Below, piece by piece: positions 43,937 through 54,829 of a DNA stretch of 64,000 nucleotides (positions are counted from its first letter, which is position 1; the number at the start of each line of letters is the position of its first letter). Both the position numbers and the translations under genes were made by a program. The notes below the pieces were generated by a model that saw only the letters and a program-made list of their open reading frames with translations, made no database searches and was not told the origin of the DNA. The stretch is from Littorina saxatilis (taxonomy: Eukaryota > Mollusca > Gastropoda > Littorinimorpha > Littorinidae): positions 69,626,036-69,690,035 of the forward strand of contig NC_090261.1 in the NCBI RefSeq assembly GCF_037325665.1. Reading direction: 5' to 3'.

Positions 43937-45433
43937 ATGGGAAAAGCACCAGCTATCGGCATTGACTTGGGAACCACCTACTCCTGTGTGGGTGTGTTCC
44001 GTCAGGGCCAGGTGGAGATCATCGCCAACGACCAAGGGCAGAGAACCACCCCCAGCTACGTGGCCTTCACAGACTCAGAACGCCTGGTGGGCGACGCGGC
44101 CAAGAACCAGGCGGCCATGAACCCCGAGAACACGGTGTTCGACGCCAAGCGACTGATCGGTCGCCGCTTCACGGACGACAGTGTTCAGAAGGACATGAAG
44201 CACTGGCCCTTCAAGGTGGTCGACGACGGCGGCAAGCCCAAGGTGCAGGTGGGGTACAAGGGCGAGAACAAGACGCTGGCACCGGAAGAGGTCAGCTCCA
44301 TGGTGCTGGTCAAGATGAAGGAGACGGCAGAGGCCTTCCTGGGCCAAAAAGTCAAAGACGCCGTCATCACCGTGCCGGCCTACTTCAACGACTCGCAGAG
44401 ACAGGCCACCAAAGACGCGGGCGCCATCGCCGGGCTGAACGTGTTGCGCATCATCAACGAACCCACAGCGGCCGCCCTGGCCTACGGACTGGACAAGAAC
44501 GTAGCCGGCGAGAAGAACATCCTCATCTTTGACCTGGGCGGCGGCACCTTCGACGTGTCCATCCTGACCATCTCGGAAGGCTCACTCTTCGAGGTCAAGT
44601 CGACAGCGGGAGACACACACCTGGGTGGCGAGGACTTTGACAGCCGCCTGGTGGATCACTTCTGCCAGGAGTTCAAGCGCAAGTACAAGAAAGACCTGAG
44701 CGGCAGCCCCCGAGCTCTGCGACGTCTGCGCACAGCGTGTGAACGAGCAAAGCGCACCCTGTCCAGCAGCGCCGAGGCCAGCGTGGAGATTGACTCTCTG
44801 TACGAAGGCGTGGACTTCTACACACGCATCACCAGGGCGCGCTTCGAGGAGCTGTGCTCAGACCTGTTCCGTCACACCTTGGAGCCCGTGGAGAAGGCCC
44901 TGAGGGACGCCAAGATGGACAAGCGACAGATCCACGAGGTGGTGCTGGTGGGGGGCTCCACGCGCATCCCCCGCATCCAGAAGATGCTGCAGGAGTTCAT
45001 GGGCGGCAAGGAGCTGAACAAGTCCATCCACCCTGACGAGGCCGTGGCCTACGGAGCTGCCGTGCAGGCCGCCGTGCTGAGCGGGGACACCAGTGAGGCC
45101 ATCAAGGACGTCTTGCTGGTGGACGTGGCGCCGCTGTCGCTGGGCATTGAGACGGCTGGCGGCGTCATGACCAAACTGGTGGAGCGCAACACCACCATCC
45201 CCACCAAGACGTCGCAGACCTTCACCACCTATGCCGACAACCAGCCGGCCGTCACTATCCAGGTGTACGAGGGAGAACGCGCAATGACCAAAGACAACAA
45301 CCTGCTGGGCCGCTTCGAGCTGACTGGTATCCCTCCGGCTCCCCGCGGCGTGCCCCAGATCGAGGTCACCTTCGACATCGACGCCAACGGCATCATGAAG
45401 GTGATGGCCCAGGACAAGAGCACGCACTCATAA
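43937..45433 (+). CDS. hsp70: truncated hsp70 copy lacking the lid and EEVD
   Basis: 498 codons, nearly identical to the complete gene over its first ~495 residues. Only two amino-acid differences are apparent (VGYKGEN for [15 protein letters not shown] for KNVSGEKN) with scattered silent changes. It carries the same three Hsp70 signatures and most of the beta-sandwich substrate-binding domain. After QDKST the match stops abruptly and the frame ends with HS and TAA, so the alpha-helical lid, the linker and the EEVD co-chaperone motif are missing. The promoter has good heat-shock elements and a TATA box, so it may be transcribed. The product could be a lidless chaperone with weakened client retention or simply a decaying duplicate; sequence alone cannot decide. 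Confidence 0.9.
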   Translation: MGKAPAIGIDLGTTYSCVGVFRQGQVEIIANDQGQRTTPSYVAFTDSERLVGDAAKNQAAMNPENTVFDAKRLIGRRFTDDSVQKDMKHWPFKVVDDGGKPKVQVGYKGENKTLAPEEVSSMVLVKMKETAEAFLGQKVKDAVITVPAYFNDSQRQATKDAGAIAGLNVLRIINEPTAAALAYGLDKNVAGEKNILIFDLGGGTFDVSILTISEGSLFEVKSTAGDTHLGGEDFDSRLVDHFCQEFKRKYKKDLSGSPRALRRLRTACERAKRTLSSSAEASVEIDSLYEGVDFYTRITRARFEELCSDLFRHTLEPVEKALRDAKMDKRQIHEVVLVGGSTRIPRIQKMLQEFMGGKELNKSIHPDEAVAYGAAVQAAVLSGDTSEAIKDVLLVDVAPLSLGIETAGGVMTKLVERNTTIPTKTSQTFTTYADNQPAVTIQVYEGERAMTKDNNLLGRFELTGIPPAPRGVPQIEVTFDIDANGIMKVMAQDKSTHS

Positions 45434-46741
45434 AACAAAGATGCATCGTTGAGTAGGTAAAAAAACAACACTCCCTTACTAAGCTTTCAACAATGTGACT
45501 GTGTCTGTTTTTGTTTTAATTCAAACTTTAAACAAGAAGGTATAGTCCTTACCGCCGTATACTCATGTTTAACATCACACATTTGTCAAGGTTTTCTCCT
45601 TTTGTTTGGTCCCATACCAAATAATATCGACCTAACTGTTTTTTGTGTCGGGTTGGAGTTTTGTAAAGAACTAATTTTCGAAGAATGACTTAGAGGTGTC
45701 ACTGACTCATAAAATTAATTCAGCTAAAAAAAAAAAAAAAAAAAAAAATTCTGTACAGAAAGCAGCCAGGCTGTTGATATTTGGTATTAGAATTTAAGTC
45801 TTTGATTAACTTTTGTTGCATCTCAATGATTGGACTTTCAGCTCTAAGGTTTGTCTGTGAGTAAATATTCTTTCCTCTCTGCCTGGCTATGCTGAAGTCT
45901 GGTCATACGTGTCCCAGAGAACGGATGCTCTTAATTATCCCATGTAAAACCAAGACAGATATGTGGCGGTGTACACGATGGCTTGCGCAAGAAGGATAGC
46001 ACCTTTAACCAGGCCTGAAAATGACGTTTAGTTTTAACGTTTGACATGAGCATGGTAACTCGTGAATCAGACACAACTGGAAACGTGCATATGAGGTGTT
46101 TGAACGTAGCCCGTCTACTTTCAGTTTTGATTTTTCAGAATAATGAAGTCAGCCAAGCGACCCGGATGTGCGGTGTTTCCCCAGTTGCCGTTTGCATGCG
46201 ACGCCTTTTTTCACGAAAATAGTCTCAACGAAGGTAGGTACAGTATGAATAATTCAGTTTTGATATCGCGTGTACATTCTAAATTGAAGTGTTTCACGTT
46301 TGAACACCATTTCTGTCACCAATTTAGCCGGACCACACTTTAACATAGTACATAACTCTACTTGCAAAAGGTAGCACGGCATGGTAAACACTAGTGTTCA
46401 ACTAGTAGTGTTCACCACGTACCACCTTTTGCTTCTACTGTATCACACCTTGTTCACAACTGGATTACAGAAAGGATGTTCAAAAGTGGAACACTTTAGG
46501 TTTGAGTGTAAATTTGGACAGACTACTTTGACATTTTACACCGGCACGTCAGCATGCCTCAGTCACAAAACGATGCACGTTGAAGTTACCAGCAGGGTTG
46601 GGAACGAAGTATTAGCTTGATCCCAGATAGTTGTCGCATGCATTGCAGTTGTCGCAAGAATGAGCATGGTTAGTCTCAGTTTGTCTCAAAATGTGCTGTC
46701 GCATGTCGCAAAATGTGACAAGTGTCCATTCAACCTTAACC
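45434..46741. other. unassigned sequence; duplicate of the 54.2-kb region
   Basis: Contains an A-run at 45726-45747 and, at ~46068-46240, a block matching 54245-54415: GGAAACGTGCA, TTTGAACGTAGCC, GTCTACTTTCAGTTT, and a shared CTCAAC...AAGGTAGGTACAG / AAAGTAAGTACATG end that looks like a splice donor. No coding sequence is conserved. Confidence 0.5.
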
Positions 46742-46908
46742 AGGAAATAAGTAGAGGTTACACGCCAAGTCTCAGTGATTATTAAAAATAATGGTCGAAG
46801 TTAGCGGATCATGAAAAATGCGAGCTTTAGCGAGCTTTTTCATGACCGCGAACTGAGACCATTATTTTTTATAATCACTGAGACGAGGTGTGTAACCTCT
46901 TTATTCCT
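46742..46908. repeat. fold-back repeat with nested hairpin
   Basis: Arms GAGGTTACAC...CTCAGTGATTATTAAAAAT and the reverse complement TATAATCACTGAGACGAGGT...GTAACCTC enclose an inner hairpin TCATGAAAAATGCGAGC/GCGAGCTTTTTCATGA. A small inverted-repeat element is likely; no target duplication defined. Confidence 0.7.
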
Positions 46909-48160
46909 CCTTTCTTCAGTTATTCAAAGAAAAGAGGAGGTTTTTTGCGAAAGTTTGATCGAATCCTATTCACTCAACCAGTCAACCTGCGCAGGCGATC
47001 GACTAATGCGCGGTTGTATAGTTCCGTGCAAATCATTCCATTCTGTTAACACTTCTTGTCAGTTTTCCTATTTTGGACTAAAATCAAGTACACAGATATG
47101 CTGTTATTCTGCTGTGGCGGCAAAGGCAGATATTGTGTGTTCTATATATGTTTTGGTATCGTTTAGGATAATGTTCTTTCGTCAAATGGGACTAGCAGAC
47201 GAACTTTTGCACCCGTGTTCCAACGTTAAAAACTGTATGAAGTTCAGTTTTCTGGGGAAAATAGTGTATGAAACCGCTTTATGTTGTTTAAATTGATGAG
47301 ATGTGTGCATTTGGTTGCGTGTGATCTGTTTATTAAATGAAATATTGTTGAAAACTGACCGTCGGATTGCAGTCTGTTGTCGAAGAAACTGAGTGAAAAG
47401 AAGGGGAACTACTCTTGTCGCTAGACAAAGTATGAGTTACTTGCCTTGCGGGAAATTGCTTGTGATGAACGTTTGAGCATGGCAAATCTAGATTCAGAAA
47501 ACAACCGAACTCATGGATTTTATATGAAGATTCATGTGTTCAGGCCTGTAGTTGTTAATTTAAATGCGGTATGTTTGTATTGTTTGCTCCAGAGATGTAT
47601 ACTTCGTACGTTAGAGCGTTCGGAACTTTTCAGTCGCAAAAAGTAGTACCGAAACAGGACAACTTCTCAACCCATTGCACTATCGAGGATTCAGGCTGTT
47701 GCTGGGTCGTTATTTGTTTGGTTGCTGGGTCATTATCGAAAAATAACTACCCCTACAAGTTTACAGAGGTAAAGAAGCAGAGGGGGGAATAAGCGGTAAT
47801 ACACTGAGACAGAAAGACGACAGCAGTCAAGCGTGTCAGTTATTACGTGTGTCAGCACATATTTATGTCTTGAATAGATCCTGTACTTTAATTTTTTTTG
47901 TAAGCTTTGAAATGCGTGTTGGGCATGATTAACTGTGTAAACTGTGAGAAACTCGACAGTGACCTTGCACCACATTTAGAACGGATTCAGGCCACACTGC
48001 GATGGTAGATTGCATGCAATCTTATTTAAAGGAAGATGGGTGTGAACGAAACTATAGGCATTTTCTTGTGACAAGTTGTTTTGGTGCAGTACGCCTAAGC
48101 CTCTTATAGTAGACAATTGTGTTGTTCTATTAAAAAGATACCGTCCCACGCGCGTACACG
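46909..48160. other. unassigned sequence
   Basis: A 161-codon frame at 46811-47296 has no recognisable domain and starts inside the fold-back repeat, so it was not called. AATAAGCGGTA (47789) and CATTTAGAACGGATTCAGGC (47974) have counterparts at 56979 and 56786, extending the 46/54-kb duplication. Confidence 0.4.
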
Positions 48161-48162
<2 letters not shown>

Positions 48163-48245
<83 letters not shown>

Positions 48246-48267
48246 ACATGTGTGTGTGTGAGTGTGT

Positions 48268-48300
<33 letters not shown>
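48163..48300. repeat. (GA)n and (TG)n microsatellites
   Basis: (GA)n of about 40 units at 48163-48243 followed by interrupted (TG)n to 48300. Confidence 0.97.
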
Positions 48301-48436
48301 ACTGTTTAGGTAATTTTGGATACATATTTTGTTCAATTCTGAATTCTGAGTAAATGTGATGTATTTTAGTGCTTTTTAGTGCAATTCCTGTATTTCATGT
48401 CCGAAACCGTCTGATACTGCAAATCATTGTTCTTTT

Positions 48437-49315
48437 TTACATTTAGTCAAGTTTTGACTAAATGTTTTAACGTAGAGGGGGCAATCGAGACGAGGGTCGT
48501 GGTGTTTGTGCGTGTGTGTGTGTGTGTGTCTGTCTGTCTGTGTGTGTGTGTGTGTAGAGCGATTCAGACTAAACAACTGGACCGATCTTTATGAAATTTG
48601 ACATGAGAGTTCCTGGGTATGATATCCTTAGACTTTTTTTCATTTTTTTGATAAATGTCTTTGATGACGTCATATCCGGCTTTTCGTGAAAGTTGAGGCG
48701 GCACTGTCACGCTCTCATTTTTCAACCAAATTGGTTGAAATTTTGGTCAAGTAATCTTCGACGAAGCCCGGACTTCGGTATTGCATTTCAGCTTCGTGGT
48801 TTAAAAATTAATTAATGACTTTGGTCATTAAAAATCTGAAAAATTAAAAAAAAATTAAAAAAATTATAAAGCGATCCAAACTTACGTTCATCTTATTCTC
48901 CATCATTTTCTGATTCCAAAAACATATAAATATGTTATATTTGGATTTAAAAACAAGCTCTGAAAAGTAAAAATATAAAAATTATGATCAAAATTAAATT
49001 GTCGAAATCAATTTAAAAACACTTTCATCTTATTCCTTGTCGGTTCCTGATTCCAAAAACATATAGATATGATGTGTTTGGATTAAAAACACGCTCAGAA
49101 AATTAAAACGAAGAGAGGTACAGTAAAGCTGGCTATCCTTCTCAGCGCAACTACTACCCCGCTCTTCTTGTCAATTTCACTGCCTCTGCCATGAGCGGTG
49201 GACTGACGATGCTACGAGTATACGGTCTTGCTGCGTTGCATTGCGTTCAGTTTCATTCTGTGAGTTCGACAGCTACTTGACTAAATGTTGTATTTTTGCC
49301 TTACGCGACTTGTTT
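48437..49315 (+). repeat. dispersed ~0.87-kb repeat, copy 6
   Basis: Full-length plus copy, ACATTTAGTCAAGTTTTGAC to CCTTACGCGACTTGTTT. It is followed without spacer by copy 7 in the same orientation. Confidence 0.9.
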
Positions 49316-49948
49316 ACATTTAGTCAAGTTTTGACTAACATAGAGGGGGAATCGAAACGAGGGTCGTGGTGTATGTGTGTGCGTGTGTGCGTGCGTGTAG
49401 AGCGATTCAGACCAAACTACTGGACCGATCTTTATGAAATTTGACATGAGAGTTCCTGAGAATGATATCCCCGAACGTTTTTTTCTTTTTTTGGATAAAT
49501 ACCTTTGATGACGTCATATCCGGCTTTTTGTAAAAGTTGAGGCGGCACTGTCACGCCCTCATTTTTTAATCAAATTGATTGAAATTTTGGCCAAGCAATC
49601 TTCAACAAAGGCCGGACTTCGGTATTGCATTTCAGCTTGGTGGCTTAAAAATTAATTAATGACTTTGGTCATTAAAAATATGAAAATTGTAATTTTTTTT
49701 ATTATTTTCTAAAACGATCCAAATTTACGTTCATCTTATTCTCCATTATTTGCTGATTTCAAAAACATATAAATATTTTATATTTGGATTAAAAACAAGC
49801 TCTGAAAATTAAATATATAAAAATTATTATCAAATTTAAATTTTCGAAATCAATTTAAAAACACTTTCATCTTATTTCTTGTCGGTTCCTGATTCCAAAA
49901 ACAAATAGATATGATATGTTTGGATTAAAAACACGCTCAGAAAGTTAA
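49316..49948 (+). repeat. dispersed ~0.87-kb repeat, copy 7 (3'-truncated)
   Basis: Begins ACATTTAGTCAAGTTTTGAC directly after copy 6 and stops in CGCTCAGAAAGTTA, where copy 8 starts in the opposite orientation. Confidence 0.88.
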
Positions 49949-50328
49949 ACAAGTCGCGTAAGCACGCCGTGGATGGTGGCACGCCTAGTTTTTCCACCGC
50001 AGGAACAACACCCAATTCGTTCCCCCGCAAGACGAACAACATGGTAGGTGTCTCCAAATTAATGCCTTAAAATAGTAGATAACCAGACTTTCTAGTATTG
50101 AAGTTTATATCATACTGTTCGGTACTTTATTTTGCATTGGATCAGCTAGTTGTCTTACCATTTACACTCTCGTGTACTACATAGGAGAAGAAATGTCATC
50201 AAGACAAGTGAGAAATACTGTCTCCCACGTTAAAAATGATGAAATAACACAAAGCACGGTCAACAGAAGGGCTTAAATCTTTTTGCTGGTCAAAGTCAAA
50301 CTACTTGTGGATACTGCTCTTCATTTTT

Positions 50329-51138
50329 GACTCACATGCGAAGCAAAAGTGAGTCTATGTACTCACCCGAGTCGTCCGTCCGGACGTCCGGACGTCCGTC
50401 CGTCCGGAAAACTTTAACGTTGGATATTTCTTGGACACTATTCAGTCTATCAGTACCAAATTTGGCAAGATGGTGTATGATGACAAGGCCCCAAAAAACA
50501 TACATAGCATCTTGACCTTGCTTCAAGGTCAAGGTCGCAGGGGCCATAAATGTTGTCTAAAAAACAGCTATTTTTCACATTTTTCCCATTTTCTCTGAAG
50601 TTTTTGAGATTTAATACCTCACCTATATATGATATATAGGGCAAAGTAAGCCCCATCTTTTGATACCAGTTTGGTTTACCTTGCTTCAAGGTCAAGGTCA
50701 CAGGAGCTCTTCAAAGTTGGATTGTATACATATTTTGAAGTGACCTTGACCCTGAACTATGGAAGATAACTGTTTCAAACTTAAAAATTATGTGGGGCAC
50801 ATGTTATGCTTTCATCATGAGACACATTTGGTCACATATGATCAAGGTCAAGGTCACTTTGACCCTTATGAAATGTGACCAAAATAAGGTAGTGAACCAC
50901 TAAAAGTGATCATATCTCATGGTAGAAAGAGCCAATAAGCACCATTGTACTTCCTATGTCTTGAATTAACAGCTTTGTGTTGCATGACCTTGGATGACCT
51001 TGACCTTGGGTCAAGGTCACATGTATTTTGGTAGGAAAAATGTGTAAAGCAGTTCTTAGTGTATGATGTCATTGCTAGGTTTAGTTATTTGAAGGTCAAG
51101 GTCAAGCATGTGAGTCGTATGGGCTTTGCCCTTCTTGT
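50329..51138. repeat. repeat rich in TCAAGGTCA sites, GACTCACATG termini
   Basis: Begins GACTCACATGCGAAGC and ends CATGTGAGTC then GTATGGGCTTTGCCCTTCTT, so it has ~10-bp inverted ends. TCAAGGTCA or its complement occurs at least eight times (e.g. 50523, 50686, 50692, 50842, 50848, near 50740, 51000-51030 and 51094). No coding sequence. The layout resembles a repeat common in mollusc genomes (from memory). Confidence 0.7.
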
Positions 51139-51413
51139 TAAGTTTAAGCTTACCTTAGTTTAGACTCACGATCGGTTCAAAGATCAACAGTGAAATTTAA
51201 CGGGGTAAGATCCCCCGCAGCTTGGTAAAAAATGCGGGGGACCTTATCTGGTGTCTGCGGGGGACCTTACCCACTGAGAATCGAGTACCACAAAATAACG
51301 CTAGATTAGAGCAGCTTATCCGCGATGCTTGTGCCCCAAAACGCGCATACAAGTCTGCAAGGTATCGAAGATTGAACTGTGAGCATTACAATAGTGATTG
51401 AAATGGTAGTTCT

Positions 51414-52294
51414 GACCGGCCCCCGTAGCGCAGTGGTTAGCGCATTGGGCTGCGGGCCGGGAGGTCGTGGGTTCCAATCCCATCAGGGTCATGTGGGTTT
51501 TTCGGGCTACGGTCGGCTCCTACCCAGAGTGGAAGTGCTATGGTTCCTATGGGAAGGCTGGGATCACACAGCCGAGTGTCATTCACTTAACGAATGCGAC
51601 TTTGAGGGTGCTCAGGTTCTGTTTACCTGACCAACACCGCAGGTGCGGCAGTTCTCGGGCCTGGTTGACACCAGGATATATTATGACAGTAAGCGTAGAG
51701 TGCTGCCCTGTCACGTAGTCTCAAACCAAATTGGAAATCCATAGCATCATCATTATAATCATCCTCATCTCATTAATCATCCAAAATTATAAATTGTCCT
51801 TGCTCTTGTGGCCCTTCATGCCCGGAGCTCTCATGGTGACCTTGGTCTCAGTGTTCCTGTTCCATCCTTCCCTGAATAGTACTTCTGCTGTCAGTCTTCA
51901 ACGTGTGACGTTCTGGGGGGTCGACGGAGGGACGTGGTGGCGGTCTGCTCTCTGGAGGGGACCCTCACTCAGTCTGGCTCCGCGACTTAGCAGTCAATGT
52001 CGTTAGTAGGGGGCATAGTAGGTAGTGGGCTGCGTCCGTTAGCTCGGGACAGACCCACTACTGAACACCGTCGAAGTGACTCAGCAGAAGTGCAGTGTCA
52101 TCTTCCGAGGGTAGCCTACCGCAACGACCCGACATCCCTCCCTGGAGCGTCTGTAAAATCGACAAGTCTGGCAGCGGAACGAAATTCAGATGTGGATGGA
52201 GCAGCGAGTGCAGGGACGGGGCGGCGTGAGAGCACACCGGGACAAGGAACAGGTGTAAGGGGAAAAAAACAAAAAAAAAAAAAAATAGTGCTTT
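51414..52294 (+). mobile_element. 881-bp tRNA-headed retroposon with 13-bp target duplication
   Basis: Starts with a tRNA-like promoter (A box TAGCGCAGTGGTTAGCG, B box GTGGGTTCCAATCCC) and ends in an A-rich tail at 52262-52286. AAATGGTAGTTCT flanks both ends exactly (51401-51413, 52295-52307), which proves retroposition as one unit. It is much longer than ordinary SINEs. The part after ~51700 (TTCAACGTGTGACGTTCTGG, GTCGACGGAGGGACGTGG) is not recognised. It lies inside the 2.6-kb TIR element. Confidence 0.88.
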
Positions 52295-53321
52295 AAATGG
52301 TAGTTCTAGGTTAATTTGTACGAAATTGAGACCTCTCTGTATAATTTTCACGGACTTCGGCAGAAAATCGAACGCCACTGTTCACGAGTACACAACAAGA
52401 CATAAATTACATATTATACATATAGCCTAGGCAATTCTGCTTTAGAATATCTATACTTAATAATGTGATTTGCCACAACGTACCTTCACAGGGCAATTCC
52501 TTTGCGAGATAACAATTTTGCTTCCGCGTGCGGGGGAACGAATTGGGTTGTTCCTGCGGTGGACAAAACTAGGCGTGCCACCATCCACGGCGTGGTAAGG
52601 CGAAAATACAACATTTAGTCAAGTAGCTGTCGAACTCACAGAATGAAACTGAACGCAATGCCATTTTTCAGCAAGACCGTATACTCGTAGCATCGTCAGT
52701 CCACCGCTCATGGCAAAGGCAGTGAAATTGACAAGAAGAGCGGGTAGTAGTTGCGCTAAGAAGGATAGCACGCTTTTCTGTACCTCTCTTTGTTTTAACT
52801 TTCTGAGCGTGTTTTTAATCCAAACATATCATATCTATATGTTTTTGGAATCAGGAACCGACAAGGAATAAGATGAAAGTGTTTTTAAATTGATTTCGAC
52901 AATTTAATTTTGATAGATGTTTATATATTTAATTTTCAGAGCTTGTTTTTAATCCAAATATAACATATTTATATGTTTTTGGAATCAGAAAATGATGGAG
53001 AATAAGATGAACGTAAATTTGGATCGTTTTTTTACAATTTTCAGATTTTTAATGACCAAAGTCATTAATTAATTTTTAAGCCACGAAGCTGAAATGCAAT
53101 ACCGAAGTCCGGGCTTCGTCGAAGATTGCTTGACCAAAATTTCAATCAATTTGGTTGAAAAATGAGGGCGTGACAGTGCCGCCTCAACTTTCACGAAAAG
53201 CCGGATATGACGTCATCAAAGACATTTATCAAAAAAATGAAAAAAAACGTTCGGGGATTTCATACCCAGGAACTCTCATGTCAAATTTCATAAAGATCGG
53301 TCCAGTAGTTTAGTCTGAATC

Positions 53322-53367
<46 letters not shown>

Positions 53368-53645
53368 AGATGAAATACATTTTCTAGATAAATGCAATAA
53401 ATATGTTAAATTAAGGGATGAATTTAAAGAAGATGCTTCACATATCAATATGAAATATGCTAACAAAAATCCAAGTAACTTATTTTTAGAAGACGAAGTT
53501 CAAGTTCGTCTTGGCAAATTTGTTACGGATTGTTTTAGCATTGTATAATGCATTATTATTATTTGTTGTTTGTTGTGTCAATAACTTTACTGGTTCATGA
53601 CAATAAACATTATTCTATTCTATTCTATTCTATTCTATTCTATTC
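53368..53645 (+). mobile_element. short 5'-truncated LINE with (ATTCT)n tail
   Basis: A 278-bp insertion inside the (AC)n of copy 8, flanked by ACACATA (53361-53367, 53646-53652). An open frame from ~53384 to the TAA at 53547 gives a plausible ORF2 C-terminus (NPSNLFLEDEVQVRLGKFV). It is followed by GACAATAAACATT and five or more ATTCT repeats, a typical LINE 3' end. The tail differs from both larger LINEs here, so it is a third family. Confidence 0.8.
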
Positions 53646-53721
53646 ACACATACACCACGACCCTCGTCTCGATTCCCCCCTCTACGTTAAATTATTTAGT
53701 CAAAACTTGACTAAATATAAC

Positions 53722-53931
53722 ATAGAGAGGTACAGAAAAGCGTGCTATCCTTCTGAGCGCAACTGCTACCCCGCTCTTCTTGTCAATTTCACTGTCTTTG
53801 CCGTGAGCGGGTGACTGACGATGCTACGAGAGTATACGGTCTTGCTGCGTTGCATTGCGTTCAGTTTCATTCAGTGAGTTCGACAGCTACTTGACTAAAT
53901 GTTGTATTTTCGCCTTACGCGACTTGTTTTA
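53722..53931 (+). repeat. dispersed ~0.87-kb repeat, copy 9 (3' end only)
   Basis: Plus-strand 3' quarter from AGAGAGGTACAGAAAAGCGT to CGCCTTACGCGACTTGTTTT, directly after copy 8. Confidence 0.85.
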
Positions 53932-54572
53932 ATTTTTAAAAGGACAGTAACACATTGAGTCTGAATCTGAGCCTTGAGTCTGACGTTGAACGCCACAGAC
54001 TTTCACACGGAATGAGAGCATCCTGTCACCAAGACACATTTCAAAAGTCAACAGCATCAGTGGCTGCTTTATTATGTGCAGGGTGGGATACTGATTTGTT
54101 GCTATACTAACTCCTATACGTTATTTGTGTTATTGACAAAAATATGACCTTTTTGCACAGATTGAGATTGTAGTTGTTTTACTTGACCGCGCTAGCGGTC
54201 GATGTGAACAATGACTGTCGAGATCTGTTCAAATGTCATATTTTAGTCACGACTGGAAACGTGCAGAGATGGTATTTGAACGTAGCCAGTCTACTTTCAG
54301 TTTCAGTTGCTCAGAGTTAGGCAAGAGACCCGCATGACAATATTCCTCGATTGTCAGTTTTCTTAGGCCCTTGGATGCGACAGGTTTGTTGACAAAATCG
54401 CCTCAACTAAAGTAAGTACATGTACAGATGTAAGATACTCTTGGGTAAAATTCCAGTACAGTGTCCCAAATTCAAGGTGGCAAACCTTACAGATGTAGGA
54501 TACATACTTTAGGGTAAAATTCCAGTACAGTGTCCCAAATTCAAGGTGGCAAGCCTTTCAGATGGAGAGAAC
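53932..54572. other. region upstream of the PARP14-like gene, with a duplicated exon-like block
   Basis: 54245-54415 matches 46068-46240 and ends in CTCAACTAAA|GTAAGTAC, a strong donor-like site. It could be a noncoding first exon of the gene at 57859, but this is inference. A ~60-bp direct repeat (GGGTAAAATTCCAGTACAGT) occurs at 54445 and 54513. Confidence 0.4.
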
Positions 54573-54766
54573 TGTGTGTCCGCGCGTGTGTTTGTGATAA
54601 TATGTTATAGTGCAATGTGTTATTCGTTGATATGTGTGTGATTGCACTGTGAATAATGTTATGTTGTTGTTGTATTTTCTTCTAATGATTGTACAGCGCT
54701 TTGAGCAGGGTTAAACCCTGGATACGTGCGCTTTAGAAATATCATGGTTTATTATTATTATTAACT
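54573..54766 (+). repeat. dispersed repeat with (TTA)n tail, second copy
   Basis: Close match to 18499-18702 (GTGTGTCCGCGCGTGTGTTT, GCGCTTTGAGCAGGGTTAAA, TTA repeats). Confidence 0.8.
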
Positions 54767-54829
54767 GTTACAGTGTGTTGAAACAGAGGCAAAATAGTGG
54801 TGAACATTGACAGTATTGACTTGTATTTC

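Larger units (their letters stand above)
49963..52594. mobile_element. 2.6-kb DNA transposon with 66-bp TIRs and GTAAG target duplication
   Basis: The left terminus (49963-50028) begins CACGCCGTGGATGGTGGCAC and the right terminus (52530-52594) is its reverse complement with only small indels. GTAAG flanks both ends (49958-49962, 52595-52599), and the uninterrupted target (GCGTAAGGCGAAAATA) is known from other copies of the host repeat. The interior has no transposase and consists largely of two other repeats (50329-51138, 51414-52294). A 5-bp duplication and CAC termini are known for Transib/RAG-like elements, but the heptamer differs from the usual CACWRTG, so the superfamily is open. Confidence 0.88.
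49949..53719 (-). repeat. dispersed ~0.87-kb repeat, copy 8, split by two insertions
   Basis: Minus copy present as 49949-49962, 52595-53367 and 53646-53719. It is interrupted first by the 2632-bp inverted-repeat element and then by a short LINE fragment in its (AC)n. The pieces rejoin exactly after removing the insertions and one copy of each target duplication. Confidence 0.88.

Noticed and set aside
37025-43937. Shared bidirectional hsp70 promoter
   Set aside because: Each gene has its own TATA box and heat-shock elements within 350 bp; 6.9 kb of repeats and a gap separate them.
46811-47296. 161-codon protein gene
   Set aside because: It starts inside a fold-back repeat and shows no domain, splice support or conserved composition.
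51419-51490. tRNA gene
   Set aside because: The head is part of an 881-bp retroposon with a 13-bp target duplication.
51997-52296. 99-codon protein
   Set aside because: It lies within the distal part of the retroposon and runs into the A-rich tail.
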